From CAVPGH01 sp046726955 (GTDB lineage Bacteria > Acidobacteriota > Vicinamibacteria > Fen-336), in assembly GCA_046726955.1 (NCBI GenBank), contig JBKPBQ010000579.1, forward strand, positions 1 to 7,792: a stretch of 7,792 nucleotides of DNA, in the 5' to 3' direction. Of this stretch, positions 1 through 5,630 are shown in pieces (positions within the stretch are counted from its first letter, which is position 1; the number at the start of each line of letters is the position of its first letter). Both the position numbers and the translations under genes were made by a program. The notes under the pieces were generated by a model. That model worked only from the letters and a program-made list of their open reading frames with translations. It ran no database searches and was not told the DNA's origin.

Positions 1-1
1 C

Positions 2-1177
2 CGCAACGTGGTCGCGCCGTCCGTGCGCGCGGTGGACGTCGAGAGCATGGCGGGCGGGCACGTCCTCGAGCCGATCCCGGGCCTCCACCGCAACGTGGCC
101 GTCCTCGACTTCCGGAGCCTGTACCCGAGCCTCATCCGGACGTTCCAGATCGACCCGTGGAACCTCGTGCGGTCGCCGACGACGCCCGACAGCGACGTGA
201 TCCGCGCGCCTAACGGCGCGGCCTTCCACCGGCGCTCCGGCATCCTGACGGAGATGCTGGACGAGATCATGCCCCGGCGCGAGGCGGCGCTCCGGGCCGG
301 CGACGCCGTGCGCAGCCACGCCATCAAGATCCTGATGAACTCGTTCTACGGCGTTCTCGGCACGCCTGCCTGCCGCTTCTACGACGCGCGGCTCGCCAAC
401 GCGATCACGAGCTTCGGCAAGGACGTGCTCCTCTGGTGCAAGGCCCGTATCGAGGCTTCGGGACGGCGCGTGCTCTACGGCGACACGGACAGCCTCTTCG
501 TCGAGTCGGGAGAGCTGGACGCCGACGCGGCCCGGCGTTGGGCCGAGGCGCTCGTGAAGGAGCTCATGACCGACCTTGCCGCGCACATCGAGCGGACGTG
601 GCGCGTGACGAGCCGGCTGCAGCTCCAGTTCGACCGGCTCTACCTGCGGCTCTACCTCCCTGCGCTCCGCCACGGCACGGCCGGCGCGCGCAAGCGCTAT
701 GCGGGCCTCGTCCACGCGCCGGGCGGCTCGCCGCGCGTGGTCTTCACGGGGATGGAAGCGGTGCGCGGGGCCTGGACGGAGCTCGCGAAGCAGGTGCAAC
801 GCGAGCTCTACGGCCGGCTCTTCGCCGACCAGCCGGTGGAGGAGTTCCTCCGCGCGACCGTGGCCGACGTCCGCGCCGGACGCTGCGACGACCGCCTCGT
901 CTACCGCAAGTCGCTCCGGAAGGACCCGAGCGCCTACACGGCCACCACGCCGCCTCACGTCGCGGCGGCGCGGCAGATCGCGGGCAAGACCAAGGGCCGC
1001 GTCGCGTACGTGGTGACGGTGGCCGGACCCGAGCCCGCCGACGACCGTCGCCACCCGCTCGACTACGAGCACTACGTCGAGAAGCAGGTGAAGGCCGTGG
1101 CCGAGCCGGTGCTCGCGCTCCTGGGTTTGGACTTCGCACGCGTCGTCGGCGACGATCGTCAGCTCTCGCTCTTCTAG
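2..1177 (+). CDS. polB: DNA polymerase II (family B), C-terminal part, truncated by the window's left edge
   Basis: Template-directed DNA synthesis by the SOS-associated family-B repair and replication-restart polymerase. The reading frame is open at the left edge, so only the last 391 codons are present: palm, fingers and thumb, without the N-terminal and most of the exonuclease region. Visible motifs, in order: motif A DFRSLYPS (metal-binding Asp at 107-109, SLYPS after it), motif B KILMNSFYG (326-352), motif C YGDTDS (476-493, catalytic Asp codons 482-484 and 488-490), and a thumb-side KRYAGL. The wording (RTFQIDP after motif A; GVLGTPACRF after motif B) matches E. coli Pol II better than archaeal or phage family-B enzymes. 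The protein ends in QLSLF (1160-1174), a canonical beta-clamp-binding motif at the extreme C terminus, as in E. coli Pol II (QLGLF). Nothing is broken in the visible part. The next gene starts 2 nt downstream, which suggests co-transcription. Confidence 0.95.
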   Translation, partial: RNVVAPSVRAVDVESMAGGHVLEPIPGLHRNVAVLDFRSLYPSLIRTFQIDPWNLVRSPTTPDSDVIRAPNGAAFHRRSGILTEMLDEIMPRREAALRAGDAVRSHAIKILMNSFYGVLGTPACRFYDARLANAITSFGKDVLLWCKARIEASGRRVLYGDTDSLFVESGELDADAARRWAEALVKELMTDLAAHIERTWRVTSRLQLQFDRLYLRLYLPALRHGTAGARKRYAGLVHAPGGSPRVVFTGMEAVRGAWTELAKQVQRELYGRLFADQPVEEFLRATVADVRAGRCDDRLVYRKSLRKDPSAYTATTPPHVAAARQIAGKTKGRVAYVVTVAGPEPADDRRHPLDYEHYVEKQVKAVAEPVLALLGLDFARVVGDDRQLSLF

Positions 1178-1179
1178 TA

Positions 1180-1593
1180 ATGACGACCCTGCCCGGCCTC
1201 GAAGCCCTGCGCGATCGCCCCGAACCCAAGCCCGTCGATACGCCCGAGCACCGGCCGGCCGAAGACGAGGGCGGGCGAGCAATCCTCGCCTGCGCCTCCT
1301 GCCGCCGGCCGATCACGAGCGACGCCGCTCGCATCGCCGTGGGCGGCGCCCACGCGCACACCTTCGTGAACCCCGAGGGGATCGAGTTTCGCATCGGCTG
1401 CTTCGGGCTCATCACCGGCTGCCTCTACGTGGGCGAGCCCACGACGTACTGGAGCTGGTTCCCCGGCTACGCTTGGCGGATCGAGGTCTGCGCCACCTGC
1501 CGCGCGCACCTGGGCTGGGAGTTCCGGTCGTCCGACCACACCTTCCACGGGCTCATCCTGGATCGGCTCGTGTCCCTGGAGGAGCGCGCGTGA
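1180..1593 (+). CDS. Cereblon-like CULT-domain protein
   Basis: A 137-residue soluble protein made almost entirely of one CULT domain, the zinc-containing beta-tent fold that forms the thalidomide-binding part of cereblon. Residues 1-32 are Pro/Glu/Asp-rich and probably disordered. Zinc pairs are C38-x2-C41 and C104-x2-C107. The aromatic cage is W93 (in SWFPGYAW), W99 and W113 (in HLGWEF). The spacings W93-6-W99-14-W113, W99-5-C104 and N64-29-W93 equal those of human cereblon W380, W386, W400, C391 and N351. Stand-alone bacterial CULT proteins, such as MsCI4 of Magnetospirillum, are known to bind uridine and cyclic imides; their biological role is unknown. Start: this ATG lies in TAGTAATGA, 2 nt after the polB stop, with no Shine-Dalgarno site, so translation is probably coupled. 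The frame stays open far upstream inside polB, but that part is Arg/Pro-rich shadow. Family assignment is firm; function is not. Confidence 0.93.
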   Translation: MTTLPGLEALRDRPEPKPVDTPEHRPAEDEGGRAILACASCRRPITSDAARIAVGGAHAHTFVNPEGIEFRIGCFGLITGCLYVGEPTTYWSWFPGYAWRIEVCATCRAHLGWEFRSSDHTFHGLILDRLVSLEERA

Positions 1594-1619
1594 CGGGAAG
1601 GCCCCGGCTGACGTAGGCT
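1590..1619 (+). promoter_or_regulatory. Candidate promoter for the TauE/SafE gene (near-leaderless)
   Basis: The 33-nt gap after the CULT gene holds TAGGCT (1614-1619) as a -10 box. GTGACG (1590-1595), a 4/6 match to TTGACA that overlaps the CULT stop codon, lies 18 nt upstream. The GTG start at 1627 is 7 nt after the -10 box, so the transcript would start at or next to the start codon; no Shine-Dalgarno sequence is visible. Judged by eye only. Confidence 0.35.
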
Positions 1620-1626
1620 GCGCGCC

Positions 1627-2370
1627 GTGACCGCGCCCGAGGCCCTGCTTCTCTTCCTGGTAGGCCTCGTGGCCTCGACCGTGAACACGATCGCGGGCGG
1701 CGGCTCGTTCCTCACGCTCCCCATCCTCATGTTCATGGGCCTGCCCGCGGGCCCCGCCAACGCCACGAACCGCGTGGGCGTGCTCATGCAGAACGTGGGG
1801 GCGGTCTGGGGTTTCCACCGCCACCGCGTCCTCGACTGGCGGTGGGCGCTCGGGGCGGCCGTTCCCACTGCCGTAGGAAGCGCGCTCGGGGCCTGGCTCG
1901 CGTTAGGCGTGGGCGACCGGGAATTCAAGCGGATCCTCGCCTTCCTGATGATGGCGATCTGCCTGTGGACGATCGCGGATGGCCGGCGCGGCGACGCGAA
2001 GACCGCGGGCGCATTGGCCGCGCGTCCCTGGCTCGTGAAGGCGGGCTTCTTCCTCGTCGGGATCTACGGCGGGTTCATCCAGGCGGGCGTCGGGTTCCTC
2101 GTGCTCGCCCTCACGACCCTCGCCGGCTTCGACCTCGTGCGCGGGAACGCGATCAAGGTGGTCGCAGTCCTTCTCCAGACGCTCGTCGCCCTCGCGGTCT
2201 TCATGACCGCCGGCCAGGTGCGATGGCCGGAAGGAGCCTGTCTCGCGCTCGGGGGGCTGCTGGGGAGCCTCGTGGGCGTCCGTCTCACCGTCCTCAAGGG
2301 CCACGGCTGGCTGAGGACGGTCGTCACCGCCACGATGGTGCTGTTCGCGATCCGGCTGCTCTTCGAGTAG
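1627..2370 (+). CDS. TauE/SafE-family sulfite/anion permease-like membrane protein
   Basis: A 247-residue integral inner-membrane protein of the TauE/SafE family, which includes putative exporters of sulfite, sulfoacetate and other small organic or sulfur anions. The substrate cannot be read from the sequence. The family's internal duplication is visible. The first half has a helix at about 5-25 running into a Gly-rich NTIAGGGSFLTLPIL turn (20-34) and then NATNRVGVL. The second half repeats this as GIYGGFIQAGVGFLVLAL (145-162) and RGNAIKVVAVLLQ (172-184). About eight hydrophobic segments lie near 5-25, 27-42, 73-93, 100-118, 135-153, 155-168, 174-195 and 203-246. Length is normal for the family. 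The GTG start begins the first helix directly and lies 33 nt after the CULT stop. It is convergent with the Rho-N-like gene. It is probably unrelated to polB and CULT beyond orientation. Confidence 0.88.
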   Translation: MTAPEALLLFLVGLVASTVNTIAGGGSFLTLPILMFMGLPAGPANATNRVGVLMQNVGAVWGFHRHRVLDWRWALGAAVPTAVGSALGAWLALGVGDREFKRILAFLMMAICLWTIADGRRGDAKTAGALAARPWLVKAGFFLVGIYGGFIQAGVGFLVLALTTLAGFDLVRGNAIKVVAVLLQTLVALAVFMTAGQVRWPEGACLALGGLLGSLVGVRLTVLKGHGWLRTVVTATMVLFAIRLLFE

Positions 2371-2386
2371 CTACGATGGGTAGCTA
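2368..2386. terminator. Small inverted repeat spanning both convergent stop codons
   Basis: TAGCTAC (2368-2374) and GTAGCTA (2380-2386) form a perfect 7-bp stem with a 5-nt loop. The TAG stop of the permease is the first three bases of one arm, and the TAG stop of the minus-strand gene (2386-2384) is the matching end of the other arm. Position and symmetry suit a bidirectional terminator, but the stem is weak (3 G-C pairs) and has no T-tract on either side, so this is tentative. Confidence 0.3.
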
Positions 2387-2707
2387 GACCGTCGCGGCGC
2401 GGATCTTCCGGTTGAGGCGGTGCCGCTGCCGGCGGAGCTGCTTCAGCAGGTCGTGGTCGCGGGCGGCGAGCGCCTCGCCCCGCTTCGACTTCAGCGCGCG
2501 CAGCTGGGCCTTCACCTTCCTCTTGTCGAGACCCTTGACCTCGTGGTGGGCGTGGGCCTCGATGCCGAGCGCCTTGCACAGCGCCGGCAGCAGGTGGTCC
2601 TTGTTCAGCTGGCTGTAACCCTTCACCGCGTCCGGCCCGAGACCCTTGGCGATCTCGCGCAGCTCGTCGACCGTCTTCTTGTGGAGCTCTTCGTAGGTAT
2701 GCGCCAT
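2384..2707 (-). CDS. Rho-N/SAP-like small nucleic-acid-binding protein
   Basis: A 107-residue, strongly basic cytoplasmic protein. Residues about 5-48 form a helix-extended-helix unit like the N-terminal domain of Rho (helix ELHKKTVDELREIAKGLG, then YSQLNKDHLLPALCKALGI), a fold that binds single-stranded nucleic acid or DNA. A short His-rich linker (AHAHHE, 51-56) follows. Residues 60-107 are a Lys/Arg-rich, probably coiled helical tail (KRKVKAQLRALKSKR, then QLRRQRHRLNRKIR) that could bind nucleic acid electrostatically. There is no ATPase domain, so it is not Rho itself; it resembles short Rho-N-only proteins of GC-rich bacteria. The ATG at 2707 is the only sensible start. It lies 7 nt after a possible -10 box and has no Shine-Dalgarno site. 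It is divergent from the DUF3014 operon and convergent with the permease. The target is unknown; a transcription-antitermination or nucleoid role is conceivable. Confidence 0.82.
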   Translation of the reverse strand: MAHTYEELHKKTVDELREIAKGLGPDAVKGYSQLNKDHLLPALCKALGIEAHAHHEVKGLDKRKVKAQLRALKSKRGEALAARDHDLLKQLRRQRHRLNRKIRAATV

Positions 2708-2710
2708 GGG

Positions 2711-2760
2711 CCCGATGATAGCCCCGATTCGGGCCGCGAGCGAAGTCGGGCTTGGCCCGA
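2711..2760. repeat. Cluster of CCCGA/TCGGG pentamers in the divergent control region
   Basis: The 88-nt gap between the divergent genes contains five copies of CCCGA or its complement TCGGG: 2711-2715, 2723-2727, 2729-2733 (inverted), 2746-2750 (inverted) and 2756-2760. The last two form a perfect 6-bp inverted repeat, TCGGGC-TTG-GCCCGA (2746-2760), which covers the candidate -35 box of the DUF3014 operon. The first abuts the minus-strand -10 box. This could be an operator for a dimeric regulator of both genes, or chance in GC-rich DNA. Confidence 0.3.
2715..2744 (-). promoter_or_regulatory. Candidate promoter for the Rho-N-like gene (near-leaderless)
   Basis: On the minus strand TATCAT (2720-2715) is a good -10 match, 7 nt before the ATG at 2707. 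TTCGCT (2744-2739), 18 nt further upstream, is a poor -35 match (3/6). Its placement mirrors the permease promoter: -10 box 7 nt before the start codon and no Shine-Dalgarno site, so a leaderless mRNA is likely. Confidence 0.35.
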
Positions 2761-2780
2761 GCCGCCTCCTGCCGTACGCT
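2752..2780 (+). promoter_or_regulatory. Candidate promoter of the DUF3014-to-psuG operon
   Basis: TTGGCC (2752-2757, 4/6 to TTGACA) is followed after 17 nt by TACGCT (2775-2780), the same TAnGCT form seen before the permease and VOC genes. The predicted start site would fall near 2787, giving a leader of about 9 nt before the ATG at 2796. No Shine-Dalgarno site is visible. The -35 box lies inside the TCGGGC/GCCCGA inverted repeat. Confidence 0.35.
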
Positions 2781-2795
2781 CTTCTTCTACGGCCG

Positions 2796-3644
2796 ATGGG
2801 CGACCTCGACGACTACGAGCTGGACGAGCGCCGCGAACGCGAGACAAGCCTCTACACGCCCCCGCCCGAGCCTCAGCTCGGCTTTCGGCTCGCGCTCATC
2901 GCGGCGGCAGTTGTTCTCGCCGCGGGCATCACCGCCGTCTACCTCTATTTCAAGAAGCCCGTTCCCAAGGCGACACCCGCTCCGCCGCCCTCGGCGGCCG
3001 CGGTGCCCACGCCAACGGCGACACCGGCGATCCACCTTCCTCCCCTCGACTCGAGCGACGACTTCGTGCGCGATCTCGCCAAGGCCTTCTCGACGCATCC
3101 CGGGTTCGCGACGTTCCTCGGCGCCAAGGATCTCGTCCGGACGTTCGTGGTCGTGGTCAGCAACGCGCTGGACGGCGAGAACCCGGCGTCGCACGTCCCC
3201 TTCCTGGCCCCCAAGCCGCCGTTCCTCGTGAAGGAGGGGAAGGGACAGACGGCTATCGACTCGCGCAGCTACGGCCGCCTCGACTCGCTCACGGACGTCA
3301 TCGTGTCGATCGACGCGGCGGAAGCCGCGCGCGTCTTCCGGATCGTCGAGCCCCTCACCGACGCCGCCTACCGCGAGCTCGGCCATCCGGAAGGCCGCTT
3401 CTCGGTTGCCCTCGGCAAGACCATCCAGTCCCTCCTGCAGGTCCCCGTCCTCGAAGGAGACGTCCCGGTACGGCGCGTCGTCCGGGCGGTCGTCCTGTAC
3501 GAGTACGCGGATCCGAAGCTCGAGGCGATGAGCCCCGCCCAGAAGGCGCTCCTTCGCATGGGACCGAAGAACATCCCCCGCGTGCAGGCGAAGCTGCGCG
3601 AGCTGGCCGCCGCCCTCGAGGCGCCGCCGGCAAGGAGCGAGTAG
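2796..3644 (+). CDS. DUF3014-family membrane-anchored protein of unknown function
   Basis: A 282-residue single-pass protein. The acidic/basic cytoplasmic head (1-26) is followed by a transmembrane helix at about 29-52 (Ala/Val/Leu-rich, ending YLYFKK). A Pro/Ala/Thr linker (54-82) then leads to a conserved extracytoplasmic domain (84-275). Family hallmarks include DDFVRDLAKAFSTHP, FVVVVSNALDGENP, LPF-like VPFLAPKPPF, IDSRSYGRLDSLTD, YRELGHPEGRF, YEYADPKLEAMSPAQKALLRMGP and the closing VQAKLRELAAAL. Length is normal and no residues appear lost. The start is set at 2796 because family proteins begin with a short charged head. An in-frame ATG at 2706 would add 30 unlike residues and overlap the divergent gene and its promoter. 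The function of the family is unknown. It is the first gene of the operon, and its end carries the ribosome site of the next gene. Confidence 0.88.
   Translation: MGDLDDYELDERRERETSLYTPPPEPQLGFRLALIAAAVVLAAGITAVYLYFKKPVPKATPAPPPSAAAVPTPTATPAIHLPPLDSSDDFVRDLAKAFSTHPGFATFLGAKDLVRTFVVVVSNALDGENPASHVPFLAPKPPFLVKEGKGQTAIDSRSYGRLDSLTDVIVSIDAAEAARVFRIVEPLTDAAYRELGHPEGRFSVALGKTIQSLLQVPVLEGDVPVRRVVRAVVLYEYADPKLEAMSPAQKALLRMGPKNIPRVQAKLRELAAALEAPPARSE
3632..3637 (+). promoter_or_regulatory. Shine-Dalgarno site inside the DUF3014 gene for the questin oxidase-like gene
   Basis: AAGGAG lies in the last codons of the DUF3014 gene, 8 nt before the ATG at 3646. This supports that start and, with the 1-nt intergenic gap, translational coupling of the two genes. 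Confidence 0.65.
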
Positions 3645-3645
3645 C

Positions 3646-4800
3646 ATGCAGCCGAAGTCCCGGCGCGATTTCCTCCGGGCCGGCGTAGCCCTGACCGCGA
3701 GCGCCTTCCCCGCGCCGGTCAGCTCTGCCCCGTCGCCCGCCCCCGCTCCGAGCGCGCGGGCCGAGGACGCGCTCGAGGAAGCTCTCGAACGCTTCGCCCC
3801 CACGGGCCCCGAGTTCTCCGGCGGGCTCGCGAATCACGGCCCCATGGCCTCCGAGGCGCTCTTCACGCTGGGTCGCGCGGACGCCGTCGAGCGCTGGGTG
3901 GACGCGTACCGCAAGCGCCTCGGACCGGCGCCCGAGTCGCACGATCCCATACGCGAGGCGGACTGGAGCGCGGCCCTCGGCCGCATCGACCGCGTCGGCG
4001 ACTGGATCGCGTTCTTCGACCGGCAGCTCGGCGAGGGGCCCTGGGAGTCCGTTCTCTCGAGCTGGGCCCGCCGCCTCGCCCCGGGCCTCGTGGCCGCGGC
4101 CACGCACGGGCTCATCCGCACGGGCCATGCCGTCCGCAGCCTCGCCCGGAAGGACACGCCGCTCAGGCGCCACGAGCTCGCGGAGGGACTCGGCTACTGG
4201 GCGGCCCGCTACTACCGGCTGCCAGAAGCGGAAGAGCAAGCCGCGCCCCGTCCACAGCTTCCCTCGGAGGCGATCGGTGGAGTCGAGCGCGTCCCCGACG
4301 AACGGCAGGTTCTCTCCGGCAACATCACGGACCGGCTGGCGCCGCTCTCGGACTTCGCTCCGTTCCGGGACGTGGCCGGCCTCGTGGACCCGTCGAGCGA
4401 CGCGTCGCGCTTCCTCTCCGACCTCACCGTGACCTTCGCCCGCATCTACCTCGAGCAGACGCAGACCGGCATGGGCGTCATCACGTTCATCCACGGCGTC
4501 ACGGGGCCGAGCGCCGTCCGGCTGCTGCTGCCGCATGTGCCGCCGGACGTCCAGGCCTCGCTCCTGCGCTACGCGTGGCAGGCAGCGGCCGGCTTCTACG
4601 CCGCGCTGGGCCGCCCGCCCGCGACCGTCGCGTCGTCCGCGTCCGTTCCCTCGCCGCCCGATCTCGTCGATCGCGCCGTGGGCAACGGCGACGAGCACGC
4701 GATCAAGTTCACGGAAGCCTGCCTGCGCGAGCACGCGATCCTTCCCCGCCCCGTCTTCCTGGAGGCCGCGCGCGACGCCACGTCGCGGCTCCGCGGCTAG
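3646..4800 (+). CDS. Tat-exported questin oxidase-like (DUF4243) protein
   Basis: A 384-residue predicted exported oxygenase. The N terminus is a clear twin-arginine signal, SRRDFLRAG (5-13), then a modest hydrophobic stretch (13-25) and a Pro/Ala-rich run; cleavage is plausible after SARA (about 39). The mature part matches the questin oxidase family, which includes fungal Baeyer-Villiger-type and ring-cleaving enzymes for anthraquinones. Visible blocks: SGGLANHGPMASEAL (58-71), THGLIRTGHAVRSLA (153-167), a FIHGVTGP block (281-288) and DEHAIKFTEACLREH (349-363). Histidines H64, H154, H161, H284 and H351, with K354, are candidate metal ligands. From memory, the related fungal enzyme BTG13 uses four His plus a carboxylated Lys to hold iron; mapping that set here is my inference. 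The family is normally cytosolic in fungi, so export is unusual; Tat fits a protein folded around a metal before export. The substrate is unknown. It sits between DUF3014 and btpA. Confidence 0.82.
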   Translation: MQPKSRRDFLRAGVALTASAFPAPVSSAPSPAPAPSARAEDALEEALERFAPTGPEFSGGLANHGPMASEALFTLGRADAVERWVDAYRKRLGPAPESHDPIREADWSAALGRIDRVGDWIAFFDRQLGEGPWESVLSSWARRLAPGLVAAATHGLIRTGHAVRSLARKDTPLRRHELAEGLGYWAARYYRLPEAEEQAAPRPQLPSEAIGGVERVPDERQVLSGNITDRLAPLSDFAPFRDVAGLVDPSSDASRFLSDLTVTFARIYLEQTQTGMGVITFIHGVTGPSAVRLLLPHVPPDVQASLLRYAWQAAAGFYAALGRPPATVASSASVPSPPDLVDRAVGNGDEHAIKFTEACLREHAILPRPVFLEAARDATSRLRG

Positions 4801-4811
4801 GCGGCGGGCGC

Positions 4812-5630
4812 ATGGACAAGCGAGGGCGGATCAAGGCGATCTTCGGCGGGTCCCGCGCGCTCATCGGGATGGTTCACGTCCAGGCTCTCCCCGGGACGCC
4901 GCGGGCCGAGGCGAGCGTCGAGGCGATGGCCGAGGCGGCGGTCGCCGAGGCGCGGCAGTACCAGGCCGCGGGCTTCCACGGTATCGGCATCGAGAACATG
5001 CACGACCGCCCGTACCTCAAGGGCGGCGTCGGCCCGGAGATCGTCGCCGCCATGACCGCGGTCGCCCGCGAGATCCGGCGTGCGGTCTCGCTGCCCCTCG
5101 GCGTGCAGGTCCTCGCCGGAGCGAACCGCGAGGCCCTCGCGGTAGCGCTCGCCGCGGGGGCGAGCTTCGTGCGCGTCGAAGGCTTCGTGTTCGCCCACGT
5201 GGCGGACGAGGGGATCATCGAGTCCTCGGCCGGCGACCTCCTGCGCTACCGGCGCCAGATCGGCGCGGAAGGTGTGGCCGTCTTCGCGGACGTCAAGAAG
5301 AAGCACTCCGCCCACGCGATCACCGCCGACGTCGGCATCGCGGAGACCGCGCACGCCGCGGAGTTCTTCCTCGCCGACGGGCTCATCGTAACGGGCGCAG
5401 CGACCGGCCTGCCCGCGAACGCGCGCGAGGTGCGCGCGGTGGCCGACGCGGTGGCGATCCCCGTCCTCGTGGGCTCCGGCATCACGCCCGCCAACCTCGG
5501 CGAGTACTCGGCCGCCGACGCCTTCATCGTCGGCTCCTCCGTCAAGCAGGGCGGCCACTGGTCGAACCCGATCGACCCCGAGGCTCTGCGCGCGCTCGCC
5601 CGCGCCTTCGCGGCTCTCCCCGCGCGTTGA
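4812..5630 (+). CDS. BtpA/SgcQ-family TIM-barrel protein
   Basis: A 272-residue cytoplasmic (beta/alpha)8-barrel protein of the BtpA/SgcQ family. Name-givers are cyanobacterial BtpA, needed for photosystem I accumulation, and E. coli SgcQ in an uncharacterised sugar operon; no reaction is established. Visible elements: strand 1 LIGMVHVQALPGTP (17-30), GIGIENMHDRPYLKGG (57-72), GVQVLAGANREAL (97-109), ADVKKKHSAHA (159-169), and a C-terminal phosphate-binding-type pair PVLVGSGITPANL (217-229) and DAFIVGSSVKQGGHW (236-250). The last two resemble phosphate loops of other TIM barrels, so a sugar-phosphate or nucleotide ligand is likely. The ATG at 4812 starts the conserved domain 11 nt after the previous stop; longer in-frame starts inside the oxidase gene add only unlike Arg/Ala-rich residues. 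Its stop overlaps the kinase start (TTGA), so it is tied to the pseudouridine genes. A photosynthetic role is not supported here. Confidence 0.9.
   Translation: MDKRGRIKAIFGGSRALIGMVHVQALPGTPRAEASVEAMAEAAVAEARQYQAAGFHGIGIENMHDRPYLKGGVGPEIVAAMTAVAREIRRAVSLPLGVQVLAGANREALAVALAAGASFVRVEGFVFAHVADEGIIESSAGDLLRYRRQIGAEGVAVFADVKKKHSAHAITADVGIAETAHAAEFFLADGLIVTGAATGLPANAREVRAVADAVAIPVLVGSGITPANLGEYSAADAFIVGSSVKQGGHWSNPIDPEALRALARAFAALPAR

Noticed and set aside
436..1179. In-frame upstream extension of the CULT reading frame inside polB
   Set aside because: The residues are Arg/Pro/Gly-rich shadow translation of polB, with no domain; the CULT domain starts after the ATG at 1180.
2706..2795. Longer start for the DUF3014 gene at ATG 2706
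   Set aside because: It would overlap the start of the divergent gene, cover both candidate promoters and add residues not typical of the family.
3355..4734. A 459-codon open frame on the minus strand
   Set aside because: It is antisense to the DUF3014 and questin oxidase-like genes, with Arg/Gly/Ala-rich composition and no family motifs; long antisense frames are common at this GC content.
4535..5626. Upstream part of the kinase frame, which would make a 658-residue protein
   Set aside because: Arg/Pro-rich shadow of the oxidase and btpA genes; conserved kinase sequence begins just after the TTG at 5627.
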